A stretch of 64,000 bases of DNA from positions 372,001 through 436,000 of the forward strand of contig NZ_LR732469.1 of assembly GCF_902506425.1 (NCBI RefSeq). Direction: 5' to 3'. Numbering within the stretch: position 1 is the first letter of the stretch; each line of letters starts with the position of its first letter. A program made the position numbers and the translations under genes. Of the stretch, positions 38,687 through 48,114 are shown piece after piece. The DNA comes from Novosphingobium sp. 9U. GTDB lineage: Bacteria > Pseudomonadota > Alphaproteobacteria > Sphingomonadales > Sphingomonadaceae. Under the pieces are notes generated by a model that searched no databases, was not told where the DNA came from, and saw only the letters and a program-made list of their open reading frames with translations.

Positions 38687-38720
38687 CCGTTCGTGTCGAG
38701 CGCAGTCGAGACACGAACGG
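38687..38720. repeat. Palindromic REP-like hairpin between convergent genes
   Basis: CCGTTCGTGTC and GACACGAACGG form an 11-base-pair stem around a 12-base centre containing TCGA on both sides. It lies between plsC (plus) and the lipoprotein gene (minus). Sequences built on GTGTCGAG...GTCGAGACAC are, as far as I know, common dispersed hairpins in sphingomonad genomes. Confidence 0.6.
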
Positions 38721-38747
38721 AGGTGGGTTGGAGCGTCCTACCCGGGA

Positions 38748-39422
38748 TCAACGCGTGGCGTTGTACGCCAGCTGGTCGTTGTTCAGCTGGAAGCCCACCA
38801 GCAACTCGAACGAGGCGCGCGCCACTGCGGCGCGGACCTGCGGGTCCGCCAGCGGGTCGACCGCGGCGTCGGTGTCCCCAGGCTTGCGCTTGCGGGTGAT
38901 GCGCTCGCGGATGTCCTCGGGCAAGGTTGCCGCCGCACGGTCGATGTAAGCCGATGCGGTACCCTTAGCCTGCGCGCGCTCCTGGCCGGCGGCGAAGTTG
39001 ATCGTGATCGAGCCGATGCGCTTGCTGGCCACCGTATTGCCGCCCTGCAGAACGGAAACGAAGTAGGGTATCGTCACCTGACGCGCGCCGCCCGTATCGG
39101 ACCGGCGAGCGAGCACGTCGAACGTGGCGGTTGCGAAGACCTTTTCCCCCTGCTCCTCGTTGCACTGGCTGCGCACGTTGGTCATCGTCGCGACGACGTC
39201 GATGTTGGCCGCGGTCTTGTCGCCGGGGGCGCGGAACATGGTGACGTCGCCGGTGTAGTCGGGAATGCCGACGGCCGGGCAGCGCGAACGGATCGCGGTG
39301 ATGCCCACGCCTTCGTCCACGACGATGTCGCCGCGCTTCGCACAGCCTGCGAGAGTCCCGGCCAGCAGCGCTGCGACGGTGACGGCGCGCAAGGTGGGAA
39401 CGGGCAGACGGCGTGCGATCAT
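38748..39422 (-). CDS. Putative outer-membrane or periplasmic lipoprotein
   Basis: This 224-residue protein has a basic start, a hydrophobic core and the lipobox LAGC (AALLAGTLAGCAKRG). The mature part is soluble, with two further cysteines near SRCP and SQCNEE. A beta-rich middle ends in a helical Ala-rich tail. I do not recognise a characterised family. The start MIARRLPVP has GAGG nine bases upstream; an ATG three codons earlier is too close to it. Confidence 0.75.
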   Translation of the reverse strand: MIARRLPVPTLRAVTVAALLAGTLAGCAKRGDIVVDEGVGITAIRSRCPAVGIPDYTGDVTMFRAPGDKTAANIDVVATMTNVRSQCNEEQGEKVFATATFDVLARRSDTGGARQVTIPYFVSVLQGGNTVASKRIGSITINFAAGQERAQAKGTASAYIDRAAATLPEDIRERITRKRKPGDTDAAVDPLADPQVRAAVARASFELLVGFQLNNDQLAYNATR

Positions 39423-39505
39423 GCGAGACATCCTCGGGTCAGCCAAGATGGCCAAGTATGCGCTTGCCCTAGCGAGGCGCGCGGCAAAGCGCTAGAGGCC
39501 GCAGG

Positions 39506-40480
39506 ATGAACGCGCCCTTTCCTGCTCCGATGACCTCCGCGGATCTCGCGCCGCTGCACTTGCTGATTGCCGCGCCGCGTGGCTTCTGCGCCGGTGTCGA
39601 CCGTGCCATCGAGATCGTCGAGCGCGCGATCCAGCGCTATGGCGCGCCCGTCTACGTGCGGCACGAGATCGTGCACAACAAGTTCGTGGTCGACAGCCTC
39701 AAGGCCAAGGGCGCCGTGTTCGTCGAGGAGATCGACGAAGTGCCCGACGGCGTGCCGGTGATCTTCAGCGCGCATGGCGTACCCAAGGCCGTGCCCGCCG
39801 AGGCTACCGCGCGTGGGCTCGACTGGCTGGACGCGACGTGTCCGCTGGTCAGCAAGGTCCACCGCCAGGCCGAGCGCCAGATCGAGGCCGGGCGGCACAT
39901 CCTGTTCATCGGCCATGCCGGACATCCCGAAGTGATCGGCACCTTCGGCCAGGTGCCCGAAGGCACGATGACGCTGATCGAGACGGTAGCCGATGTCGCC
40001 GCGCTGTCGATCGGTCCGGACGTGCAACTGTCGTACCTCTCGCAGACCACGCTGTCGGTCGACGATACCGCTGCCATCATCGAGGCGATCACCCGGCGTT
40101 TCCCCGGCGTGGTCGCGCCCAAGGCCGAGGACATCTGCTACGCCACGTCCAACCGCCAGGCGGCGGTCAAGGAGATCGCGCCCCAGTGCGACATGGTGCT
40201 GGTGATCGGTGCGCCCAACAGCTCCAACTCGCTGCGGCTGGTCGAAGTGGCGGAGCGCTGCGGCAAGCCCGCGCACATGATCCAGCGCGCGACCGACATC
40301 GATCCGGCCTGGCTTGACGGCGTGGCGACGCTGGGCATCACCGCCGGCGCTTCCGCTCCCGAAGCTCTGGTCGAGGAAGTGCTCGCCCGCCTGCGCGAGT
40401 TGCGCGAGGTCAGCGCCGAGGAGATCGTCACCGCGCGCGAGCGGATGATCTTCAAGCTGCCCCGCCAACTCGCCGACTGA
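39506..40480 (+). CDS. ispH: 4-hydroxy-3-methylbut-2-enyl diphosphate reductase
   Basis: This 324-residue Fe-S enzyme catalyses the last step of the MEP isoprenoid pathway. The three cluster cysteines are Cys28 ([12 protein letters not shown]), Cys112 ([12 protein letters not shown]) and Cys211 (ICYATSNRQ). The substrate-binding SSNSLRL and the TAGASAPE segment are present. It is followed 19 bases later by thrB. Confidence 0.97.
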   Translation: MNAPFPAPMTSADLAPLHLLIAAPRGFCAGVDRAIEIVERAIQRYGAPVYVRHEIVHNKFVVDSLKAKGAVFVEEIDEVPDGVPVIFSAHGVPKAVPAEATARGLDWLDATCPLVSKVHRQAERQIEAGRHILFIGHAGHPEVIGTFGQVPEGTMTLIETVADVAALSIGPDVQLSYLSQTTLSVDDTAAIIEAITRRFPGVVAPKAEDICYATSNRQAAVKEIAPQCDMVLVIGAPNSSNSLRLVEVAERCGKPAHMIQRATDIDPAWLDGVATLGITAGASAPEALVEEVLARLRELREVSAEEIVTARERMIFKLPRQLAD

Positions 40481-40499
40481 AGCACCAGGGAGCGGGCCA

Positions 40500-41480
40500 A
40501 TGGCAGTCTACACGCGGCTCGGCGCCGAGGAGATGGCGCGGATCATCGCCGCGTTCGACGTCGGCACGCTGGTCTCGGCCAAGGGCATTGCGGAAGGCGT
40601 GTCCAACAGCAACTGGCTGATCGAGACACAGTGTTTCGAACATGCGCGGCGCTTCATCCTAACGATCTACGAGAGCCGCACCGAGATCGGCGACCTGCCG
40701 TTCTTCCTCGGCCTGCTGGACCACCTTGCCGCGCGCGACTGCCCGGTTCCGCGCACGATCCACGACCGCGAGGGCGCATCCTTTCGCCTCTACGAGGGCA
40801 AGGCGCTGGCGCTGATCGAGTTCCTGCCCGGCGTTTCGGTCAGCGAACCGACCGCCGGCCAGGCGCGCGCAGTGGGCGAAGCGCTGGCGCAGATACACCT
40901 GGCCGGGCGCGACTTCCCCGGCGAGCGCGCCAATGGTCTGGGTCGCACGGCCTGGGCGCAGTTGCTGGGCGATTGTGGGCGCGACGGGCTGACCGCGCTC
41001 GACCCTGGCCTTGCCGACCTGGTCGAGCGGGAACTGACGCTGATCTCCAGCCAATGGCCCGAGCACCTGCCGCACTCGGTCATCCACGCCGACTTGTTCC
41101 CCGACAACGTGCTGATGCTGGGCGACAAGGTCGCCGGGCTGATCGACTTCTACTTCGCCTGCGTAGACGTCACCGCCTACGACGTTGCGGTGACTCATGC
41201 CGCCTGGTGCTTCAGCGCTGATGGCCGGCACTTCCTGCCCCAGCTTTCGGCCGCCTTGCTCGAGGGCTACCAATCGCTGCGCCCGCTCTCGGCCGAGGAG
41301 CGCGCCGCCCTTCCCCTGCTCGCCCGCGCCGCGTCGCTGCGGTTCCTGGCGACTCGCGCTTACGACTGGATGAACACGCCCGCGGACGCGCTGGTCACGC
41401 CCAAGGACCCGCTGGCCTTCGCCCGCAGGCTTGCCTTCTATGGCGAGGACTGCAATGCCGCTCTCTTCGAGCATGTCTGA
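40500..41480 (+). CDS. thrB: Homoserine kinase (ThrB type II, aminoglycoside-phosphotransferase fold)
   Basis: This 326-residue kinase phosphorylates homoserine in threonine synthesis. The N-terminus [12 protein letters not shown], the [14 protein letters not shown] loop and the catalytic [12 protein letters not shown] with LIDFYFAC match the type II ThrB found in alphaproteobacteria. It overlaps rnhA by eight bases. Confidence 0.95.
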   Translation: MAVYTRLGAEEMARIIAAFDVGTLVSAKGIAEGVSNSNWLIETQCFEHARRFILTIYESRTEIGDLPFFLGLLDHLAARDCPVPRTIHDREGASFRLYEGKALALIEFLPGVSVSEPTAGQARAVGEALAQIHLAGRDFPGERANGLGRTAWAQLLGDCGRDGLTALDPGLADLVERELTLISSQWPEHLPHSVIHADLFPDNVLMLGDKVAGLIDFYFACVDVTAYDVAVTHAAWCFSADGRHFLPQLSAALLEGYQSLRPLSAEERAALPLLARAASLRFLATRAYDWMNTPADALVTPKDPLAFARRLAFYGEDCNAALFEHV

Positions 41481-41937
41481 GCCGGCGACCAGTTCCTTGA
41501 AGCAAGTCGAGATTTTCACTGACGGCGCCTGCAAGGGCAACCCCGGCCCCGGCGGCTGGGGCGTGATCCTGCGCATGGGCAAGCACGAAAAGGAACTCTC
41601 GGGCGGCGACCCGCAGACGACCAACAACCGCATGGAGATGACCGCCGTCATCCGCGCGCTCAACGCGCTGATCGAGCCGTGCGAGGTAACCGTGTGCACC
41701 GACAGCCGCTACGTGATCGACGGCATGACCAAGTGGGTGCACGGCTGGCAGAAGAAGGGCTGGGTCAACGCCAGCAAGCAGCCGGTGCGCAATGCCGACT
41801 TATGGCACGACCTGATCGACGCCTGCCACCGTCACAAGGTCGAATGGAAATGGGTGCGCGGCCACGACGGCCATGTCGAGAACGAGCGCGCCGACAAGCT
41901 GGCCAGCGACGCCGCGCTGGCGGCGGGCGGCCGCTGA
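41473..41937 (+). CDS. rnhA: Ribonuclease HI
   Basis: This 154-residue enzyme cleaves RNA in RNA-DNA hybrids. The catalytic acidic residues are in [39 protein letters not shown] and NERADKLA. The start [11 protein letters not shown] overlaps the thrB end; another ATG five codons upstream is possible. Confidence 0.97.
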   Translation: MSEPATSSLKQVEIFTDGACKGNPGPGGWGVILRMGKHEKELSGGDPQTTNNRMEMTAVIRALNALIEPCEVTVCTDSRYVIDGMTKWVHGWQKKGWVNASKQPVRNADLWHDLIDACHRHKVEWKWVRGHDGHVENERADKLASDAALAAGGR

Positions 41938-41944
41938 AAGCGTC

Positions 41945-43060
41945 TTGCCGGTCGACCTGAGACCCTTGCCGGGCCAGCTCGCCGCCGAGCTGCGGGCCTT
42001 GGTCACGCCAGGCCCGCGCATGGCGGACGAGTGGGCCTGCATCGCCTCGGTCATGCTCGCCATCCTGCTGGCGCATGCGATCGGCGCGCGGATGGTCGCC
42101 TGGGCGGCATTCACCGCGTTCGTGCTGATGAAGGGAGACCCGCGCGAGACGATGCTGCGCGGCGTGCTCCGCATCGTCGGCACGGGCTTCGGAGCCGGAC
42201 TGGCGCTGGCCGTGGTGCCGCTCGCCGCGCGGTCGCTCCCGCTGGCGATGGCATGCGCGGCGCTGGTGGGCACCGTGGCGCTCTATGGCATGCTGACCGC
42301 GCGGCGTGCCTATGCCTGGCTGCTGGTGGGCCTGACTTTCGAGATGATCCTGCTCGACAAGCTGGAGCATCCCACGCTGGACACGCACGCGTTCTCGCAG
42401 ACCCGGATGCTGGAAGTGGTCGCCGGCACGATCGCCTGCGTGGCAGTCAGCCTGTCCGTTCGCCTGTTCACGCGGCCCGGGGCGAACGCGGCGCCGATCG
42501 AGACGCCGCGGCGCATGTACTGGCACCCGGCCGCGGCGCGCCACGCGGCACAAGCGGGCGTGACGCTAGCGCTGCTGCCGCTGCTCCACCATTTCGCCGG
42601 CATTCACGAGCTGGCGCAAGCGGGCGTCACGATCATGGCGGTGATGATCGTGCCGGCCACGGGCCTGGGCACCAGCGGCCTCGTGCCGGTGAGCCGCCGC
42701 CTGCTCCACCGCGCCATCGGCTGCCTCAGCGGCAGCGCGCTGGCGCTGGCCATCCTGCTGGTCGCGGAGGGCTCGGTGCCGGTGCTGGTCGCCGGGACGA
42801 TTGTGGGCATCCTGATCGGCCGCCACATCGAAAACGGCAGCACCCGCGCGCCTTACATCGGCCTGCAGTTCACGCTGGCGATCTTGGTCGTGCTCGTCCC
42901 CGATAGCTACGCCACCGCCGAAATCCGACCCGGCGTGCAGCGACTGATCAGCATCCTCCTGGGCATGGCCCTGCTCGAGCCCGTGCTGCTGGTGTGGCAT
43001 GCGGTGAGTGGGCGGCGAGGCGTTGAGGCTCGGTCGGAGAGCGGAGCCGGGTCGGAGTGA
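41945..43060 (+). CDS. FUSC-like inner-membrane protein (aromatic acid exporter type)
   Basis: The product of about 371 residues has two blocks of hydrophobic helices: about residues 35-140 and 200-350, separated by a short soluble part near TPRRMYWHPAAARHA. The pattern and the WAAFTAFVLMKGDPRETMLRG segment fit FUSC/AaeB-like permeases. The substrate is unknown. The start is not certain: a TTG eight bases after rnhA is used; the first ATG is at 42020. Confidence 0.75.
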   Translation: MPVDLRPLPGQLAAELRALVTPGPRMADEWACIASVMLAILLAHAIGARMVAWAAFTAFVLMKGDPRETMLRGVLRIVGTGFGAGLALAVVPLAARSLPLAMACAALVGTVALYGMLTARRAYAWLLVGLTFEMILLDKLEHPTLDTHAFSQTRMLEVVAGTIACVAVSLSVRLFTRPGANAAPIETPRRMYWHPAAARHAAQAGVTLALLPLLHHFAGIHELAQAGVTIMAVMIVPATGLGTSGLVPVSRRLLHRAIGCLSGSALALAILLVAEGSVPVLVAGTIVGILIGRHIENGSTRAPYIGLQFTLAILVVLVPDSYATAEIRPGVQRLISILLGMALLEPVLLVWHAVSGRRGVEARSESGAGSE

Positions 43061-43111
43061 GGTTTGGCGGTTGACAAGGCTTAGGTCTGCTTTGGAGTGA
43101 GAAAGCGGACG

Positions 43112-43429
43112 TCAGCGCAGGGCTGCCACACACCCCTTCTTAGTGGCTCGAAATGTGAAGCTCTGGACTGCTCCCTGGGTTACATAACCGACGAGACAAT
43201 CGTGTTGCTCGCCTGACGTGTAAGTAAGAGCGACATGTCCGGTCGCTTCGCAGTCTATTGCGTAGCTAACAAGAAGCTGCTTACCCGTTCGTCTTAGTGG
43301 AACCTTGGCGCCGCAAAGCAGAAGGTTTGCTCCACTAACTATGCCCTGCTCATCCTCAACGGCAAAGCTGTTGGTGGCGGTGTTGCAGCCCGATACGACC
43401 ACCAGCACTGCGAGCACGAGCCATCTCAT
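43112..43429 (-). CDS. Small cysteine-rich lipoprotein of unknown function
   Basis: This 105-residue protein starts MRWLVLAVLVVVSGC, a clear lipoprotein signal. The mature part has further cysteines in LLLCGAK, AIDCEATG, HDCLVGY and KKGCVAA, which could form disulphides. The gene is AT-richer than its neighbours. No family is recognised. Confidence 0.7.
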   Translation of the reverse strand: MRWLVLAVLVVVSGCNTATNSFAVEDEQGIVSGANLLLCGAKVPLRRTGKQLLVSYAIDCEATGHVALTYTSGEQHDCLVGYVTQGAVQSFTFRATKKGCVAALR

Positions 43430-43553
43430 ATGCTGTGAATGCCTGTTGTCGCGAATAACCGCAACATAGGCGTGAACGGGCGATTGATCCAGGGAAGCAC
43501 AATGGGCGCTGTTGCCGCAGAGATGCGCGGAAATGGTCAACATCGAAAATCAA

Positions 43554-44027
43554 TCAAGGGCGCGGCAGCGGCAGTTGTTCGAAGATCTTGTGCATCCTAG
43601 TGTTCCGGGCAGCGTTACGGCGGGCATCGCAGCCAAAGTCCATCAGGAAATGCGCGTCATACCTCGGGCCTTTCCAACGGATGTACATGGCACCCATATC
43701 AGTCGTTTTTGGCACCTCACTTGGGCATGTGCCTCTTATAAACCGCCAAGCGCTCTGGTCCGAGTACGTTTCAGCTTCGGCGCGGTAAGGCTCCAGGGTG
43801 GCTAGGAACCTCAAGAACTGCCGGTGCGTCATTTTGAAGGTGCCGCTCCTCGCAGCCAAGGGCGGTTCGTTGATGTGATATGTACCGGAGCCTGCGGAGC
43901 TGATCGTCACATCTTCAGCGACCCAGCCCGAGCGCCGCATCTCGATCCTTTCGATCGCAGGATGATCGGCCTTTCCGCAGGCGCCGACGATCAAAATGGC
44001 TAGGCATGGAGCGATCAAGCGCATCAT
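43554..44027 (-). CDS. Small lipoprotein of unknown function
   Basis: This 157-residue protein starts MMRLIAPCLAILIVGAC, a lipoprotein signal ending in VGAC. The mature part is soluble, with cysteines in RGTCPSEV and DFGCDARR. The start could be either of two adjacent ATG codons. It is AT-richer than surrounding genes, like its small neighbour, and both may be accessory genes. Confidence 0.65.
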   Translation of the reverse strand: MMRLIAPCLAILIVGACGKADHPAIERIEMRRSGWVAEDVTISSAGSGTYHINEPPLAARSGTFKMTHRQFLRFLATLEPYRAEAETYSDQSAWRFIRGTCPSEVPKTTDMGAMYIRWKGPRYDAHFLMDFGCDARRNAARNTRMHKIFEQLPLPRP

Positions 44028-44100
44028 CGAACTCTGCCTCTTCGGGCTCACGTCGACGAAGCATGCCAATTGCCGGGGCGTTAGCTCCATGCGGTCTGCG

Positions 44101-45189
44101 TCAGCGCTCAAATCGCCCTGGCGCGAACGGCTGGGGATCGACGTCGCCCCATACTTCGCCCAGCACCAGGCCGGCCGCAAGACGGGCGGCAGCGGGGGCG
44201 GTCTGGATGCCGAAGCCGCCTTGCCCGGCGAACCAGAGAAAGCCGGGCACTTCGCGGTCGAAGCCGTAGACCGGCAGGCGATCGGGCGCGAAGCTGCGCA
44301 GGCCGGCCCAGCGGTGCTCGACGTGCTCGACGGTCCAGTCGACCACCCCGCCCAACCGCTCCACGGCGAGTGCCACGTCGATCTCCTCCGCGGCGGCGTC
44401 GCATGGCACGCTGGGCGTTTCATCATGCGGGCTGAGCCAGAGGCGGCCGGCATCGGGCTTGAAGTAGAAGCGCTCGGCCACGTCCAGCACCAGCGGCAGG
44501 CTGGCCGGAACCACCGGATCGACCCGCAGCTGGGCGATGGTGCGGCGCAGCGGCGCAATGCCGAGCGGGGCGACGCCGGCGATCCGCGCGACCGAGTCGG
44601 CCCAGGCGCCGGCCGCGTCCACGAGGATCTCGGCCGTGACGGCGCGGCCATCGCTCAGCGTCAGCGACCAGCCGGACGGCTGGCGCATAGCTGAGGCCAA
44701 GTCGGCGCGGCACCACAGCTGCGCTCCGCCCTCTCGCAGTCTTGCGAGATAGTGCTGGTGGAGCGCGGCCACGTCGATGTCGCTGCAGCTGGGCTCCAGC
44801 ACGCCATGCGTCCACGCGGGCTTGAGGCCGGGAATGCGCGCCTCCAGTCCGGCGCGGTCGAGGCGCTGCACTTCGACGCCGATGCCGGCGAACGTCTCGG
44901 CGAAGCGCTCGACCTCGCCGATCTGATCGGTGGTGCCGATCGTCAGCGCCTCGCGCGGGGCAAGCACGCCGAGCGCCCGCAGCGCGGGGCCGGACGCAGT
45001 GGTGAGCGGCTGCACGCCGGGCCCGCCGTAGCTCTCGGTCCAGAACGCGGCGGAGCGGCCAGTGGTGTGGTAGCCGGGGCGATCCTCTGCCTCCAGCACC
45101 AGCACGCTGGCGCGCGGGGCAAGCTCGGCGGCGATCGAGGCGCCGGCCATGCCTGCTCCCACGACGACGATGTCGAAGCGCTCGGTCAT
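44101..45189 (-). CDS. FAD-dependent amino-acid oxidase-like protein (DAO family)
   Basis: This 362-residue protein has the N-terminal FAD motif IVVVGAGMAGASIAAEL, followed by YHTTGRSAAFWTESYGG. The C-terminal FAD segment is WFAGQGGFGIQTAPAAARL. This matches glycine/D-amino-acid oxidase-type deaminating enzymes. The substrate is unknown. Its start overlaps the hydrolase gene stop by four bases. Confidence 0.9.
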   Translation of the reverse strand: MTERFDIVVVGAGMAGASIAAELAPRASVLVLEAEDRPGYHTTGRSAAFWTESYGGPGVQPLTTASGPALRALGVLAPREALTIGTTDQIGEVERFAETFAGIGVEVQRLDRAGLEARIPGLKPAWTHGVLEPSCSDIDVAALHQHYLARLREGGAQLWCRADLASAMRQPSGWSLTLSDGRAVTAEILVDAAGAWADSVARIAGVAPLGIAPLRRTIAQLRVDPVVPASLPLVLDVAERFYFKPDAGRLWLSPHDETPSVPCDAAAEEIDVALAVERLGGVVDWTVEHVEHRWAGLRSFAPDRLPVYGFDREVPGFLWFAGQGGFGIQTAPAAARLAAGLVLGEVWGDVDPQPFAPGRFER

Positions 45190-46166
45190 GGCTGAACCGG
45201 TGCCGTCCGGTCCAGGAACTCGGCGATGGCGTTCAGCGCCCTGACGCGCACCGGCAAGGATTCGCGCAGGATCTCGTGCCGCGCTTCTTCTCCGAAAGTC
45301 ACCAGCTCGACGCGGGGCAGGCGCGCGGCGGCACGCCGGATGGCGCGCCAGGACACCAGTCGGTCGGCGGTGCTGCCCAGCAGGAGCACGGGCAAGTCCA
45401 CGCGCTCGAGCTGCCCCGCTTTCTCCAGCGACCGGATCGAAGCCAGCGCGGCGACGATCCAGCCCCAGCTGGGCGGACCGAGGGGAAGCTCGGGCCGCTG
45501 TTCGTACCACCAGTCCTCATCCTGAAAGCGCACTTCGTCATGCGTCAGGATCTGCATGCGCATGTTCGAGAGCGGCAGCGGCCCTCGTTGCCACTTCCAG
45601 GCGGGCGTGCGCGTCCCGCGCATTCCGGCGATCACGCGGCCTAGCGGATGCAGCAGGGCCGAGGGCGCCCAGCCCGGATTGAGCCCCAGCATCGGCGCAA
45701 CCAGCACTGCCGCCTGGGGCCGGACCCGCTGCTCGGCCAGTGCGCGCAGCACCAGATGCCCACCCATCGAGTGGCCGACGGCGACGTGCGGACCCGGCAC
45801 GCTGGCGCGCCAATCGTTCCAGAACGCTTCGAAGTCGGCGATCCAGGGCGCGAAGTCATCGGCATGGCCGGTCGTCGCGTCCGCACCGAGTCGACCCGAA
45901 AGCGCCTGCCCGCGCCAGTCAATCGAAGTGACGTGCCAGCCCGCCGCATGCCAGCCGTGCAGCACGGGCAAGTGCTTCTCGTAGAAGTCCGCGCGGCCAG
46001 GCGCGAACAGCAGCGCACCGCGCGCCGGGCCCGATTGCGGCCAGTCGATGCGGCGAATGGCATGGCCGTCACGCGCGCGCCAGGTCTCCTCCCGCGCATG
46101 TGCCGGGATCGAGCGGCCGTCGTATTCGGCTGGGTCTGCAGGTCCGGGACCGTCCGCCGGGCTCAT
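45186..46166 (-). CDS. Alpha/beta hydrolase (monoacylglycerol lipase-like)
   Basis: This 326-residue protein has the nucleophile elbow GHSMGG (Ser133), the acid in LLLGSTADRLV and the His in EEARHEILRE. The FYEKHLPVLHGWHAAGWHV segment resembles lysophospholipase or monoglyceride lipase enzymes (PldB-like). It is cytoplasmic by sequence. The start MSPADGPGPADP at 46166 is the first ATG before the conserved fold. Confidence 0.88.
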   Translation of the reverse strand: MSPADGPGPADPAEYDGRSIPAHAREETWRARDGHAIRRIDWPQSGPARGALLFAPGRADFYEKHLPVLHGWHAAGWHVTSIDWRGQALSGRLGADATTGHADDFAPWIADFEAFWNDWRASVPGPHVAVGHSMGGHLVLRALAEQRVRPQAAVLVAPMLGLNPGWAPSALLHPLGRVIAGMRGTRTPAWKWQRGPLPLSNMRMQILTHDEVRFQDEDWWYEQRPELPLGPPSWGWIVAALASIRSLEKAGQLERVDLPVLLLGSTADRLVSWRAIRRAAARLPRVELVTFGEEARHEILRESLPVRVRALNAIAEFLDRTAPVQP

Positions 46167-46254
46167 CGCGCAGACGCCGGGAGGGGTGCCTTGGTTACTG
46201 TTCGGTAAGTCATGTTCGCTAGTGCGGTGCCCCGTGACAGGGAGCTTCATAGAG

Positions 46255-46959
46255 ATGGCGGGCGGCTGGATTTCGTACGCACTGCTGGCCGCATTGGCAA
46301 CCGCGCTGCTGGTCGCCGCGGTGACCGACTTGCGCCGGCGCGAGATCGATAACTGGCTGAACCTTACCGTCGCCCTGTGCGCGCCGCTGTACTGGCTGGC
46401 CGCGGGACTCGACTGGGTGGCCGTAGGCTTCCAGCTCGTGCTGGCGCTGTTCACCTTCGTGGCCGCCTGCACCCTCTATGCCGTGCGCCAGATGGGCGGG
46501 GGCGACGTCAAGCTGTTGAGCGCCCTAGCCTTATGGTTCGTGCCGGGCAGCTTCGTGCAGCTGATCGTCATCATGGGCGTGATCGGCGGCGCGGCCTCGG
46601 TGGCGATGGCGGTGTCCAACATGCGCCCCGCGCCCCACGAAACGCTGCGCAACGCACTCTCTACCGTGACCGCGGCGGCCTGGGTGCTGGGCGCCTGCGC
46701 CGTGACTTATACGGCGGCGACCGGACGCTCGCTGATCGCGCCGGGATCGCTCGACAAGGTTACCGAACTGCTGCCCGGAGCGTGGGCCGCGGCGATTCTT
46801 GGGATTGCGCTGCTGGCGGTGTTCGCCACTGGCCTGCGCCACATCTTCCGCCGCCAGGGCGATGCGATTTCCATACCTTACGGTGTCGCGATCTCGGCGG
46901 CAGGGCTCTGGGTGCTCGGCCAGAATATGATCTCAGGGCCATTTGCGGCGGCATCGTAA
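46255..46959 (+). CDS. cpaA: Prepilin peptidase CpaA (type IV aspartyl protease)
   Basis: This 234-residue membrane protease has several helices and the two catalytic Asp residues: Asp25 in VTDLRRREIDNW and Asp84 in MGGGDVKLL (GxGD motif). It cleaves Flp-type pilin leaders. It is longer than the minimal CpaA, with extra C-terminal helices. It opens the Tad gene run, 87 bases before cpaB. Confidence 0.93.
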   Translation: MAGGWISYALLAALATALLVAAVTDLRRREIDNWLNLTVALCAPLYWLAAGLDWVAVGFQLVLALFTFVAACTLYAVRQMGGGDVKLLSALALWFVPGSFVQLIVIMGVIGGAASVAMAVSNMRPAPHETLRNALSTVTAAAWVLGACAVTYTAATGRSLIAPGSLDKVTELLPGAWAAAILGIALLAVFATGLRHIFRRQGDAISIPYGVAISAAGLWVLGQNMISGPFAAAS

Positions 46960-47046
46960 GAATAAGAGCCAGAGTGAACCCGATCTTTACCAATTTGCCC
47001 CAAGTAGCACGGATCAACTCGGGGATCTTCAGGGGGCTGCCAAGCC

Positions 47047-48069
47047 ATGGATAAGAAGAAGCTGCTGCTGCTCGTCGCAGCGCTGCTGATTGCAGTGACC
47101 ACGGCCTTTGCGGCCCGCTCCGTCTTCTCCGGCGGCGCGGTTGCGCCCACGGCCGAGGCGGTTCCGGTGACTCCGGTCGGCCCCAAGGTCCTGGTGGCGC
47201 AGCGCGCGCTGCCGACCGGCACGATCATCACCGCCGACTCGGTCTCGTTCCAGGACTGGCCCAAGGAGCTGGTGCAGGACGCCTACTTCCTCAACGGCCA
47301 GGCCGACATGAGCAAGCTGCTGGGCACCGTGGTCCGCTATCCGATCACCGCCGGCCAGCCGCTGACCCAAGGTGCGCTCGTTGCGCCGGGCGACCGCGGC
47401 TTCCTGGCCGCCGCGCTCGGGCCGGGCATGCGCGCCATCACCATCCCCGTTTCCGACACCTCGGGCGTCGGCGGGTTCGTGTTCCCGGGCGACCGTGTCG
47501 ATCTGATGCTGACCCAGTCGGTCAAGAGCGGCGCCGACCAGGAGCTGAAGGCAGCCGAGACGATCCTGCGCAACGTGCGCGTCCTCGCCACCGATCAGGC
47601 AACCGCCACCGAGACGGTCGAGGGCAAGAGCGTGGTCAAGACCTCGCGCACCGTCACCCTCGAAGTCACTCCGCGCATCGCCGAGAAGATCTCGGTCGCC
47701 GAGACCGTCGGCCAGCTCAGCCTCAGCCTGCGCCCGCTGGCGGACAACCAGGCCGACTTCGAGCGCGTGCTCGCCAGTGGTGACCTGAAGGTACCCGAAG
47801 GCGCGTCGAAGGAGCAGGAAGACCAGCTCATGCGCCAGGCGATGAACCACCCGATCGAGGGCAGCACGACTTTCGTGACCGGCGGCGACGTCTCGCGCTT
47901 CCAGCCCTCGCGCTACATCCCGCCATCGTCCGCAGCTCCCGCCGCGCCGATGATGTCGGCTCCGGCGGCACCGTCCAGCGGCGTCGCGGCGGCCCCGGTG
48001 GTCCACATGGGTCCGGTGGTCCGCGTCACTCGCGGCAAGACCACCACTGCCGAAGCGGCGGGCAAGTAA
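47047..48069 (+). CDS. cpaB: Flp pilus assembly protein CpaB (RcpC)
   Basis: This 340-residue protein has one N-terminal membrane helix (LLLLVAALLIAVTTAFAA) and a SAF domain (VLVAQRALPTGTIITADSV). The RcpC/CpaB segment GMRAITIPVSDTSGVGGFV with FPGDRVDLML follows. A Pro/Ala-rich tail is at the C-terminus. It is a periplasmic part of the Tad pilus. Confidence 0.95.
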   Translation: MDKKKLLLLVAALLIAVTTAFAARSVFSGGAVAPTAEAVPVTPVGPKVLVAQRALPTGTIITADSVSFQDWPKELVQDAYFLNGQADMSKLLGTVVRYPITAGQPLTQGALVAPGDRGFLAAALGPGMRAITIPVSDTSGVGGFVFPGDRVDLMLTQSVKSGADQELKAAETILRNVRVLATDQATATETVEGKSVVKTSRTVTLEVTPRIAEKISVAETVGQLSLSLRPLADNQADFERVLASGDLKVPEGASKEQEDQLMRQAMNHPIEGSTTFVTGGDVSRFQPSRYIPPSSAAPAAPMMSAPAAPSSGVAAAPVVHMGPVVRVTRGKTTTAEAAGK

Positions 48070-48114
48070 ATGCGCCGCCTCAACCAGCCTCATTTCGCCC
48101 AGAAGGGTAACGCC

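Noticed and set aside
46960..47046. Possible hidden Flp pilin gene between cpaA and cpaB
   Set aside because: Only 87 bases are available and no start followed by a pilin-type leader and hydrophobic segment is present.
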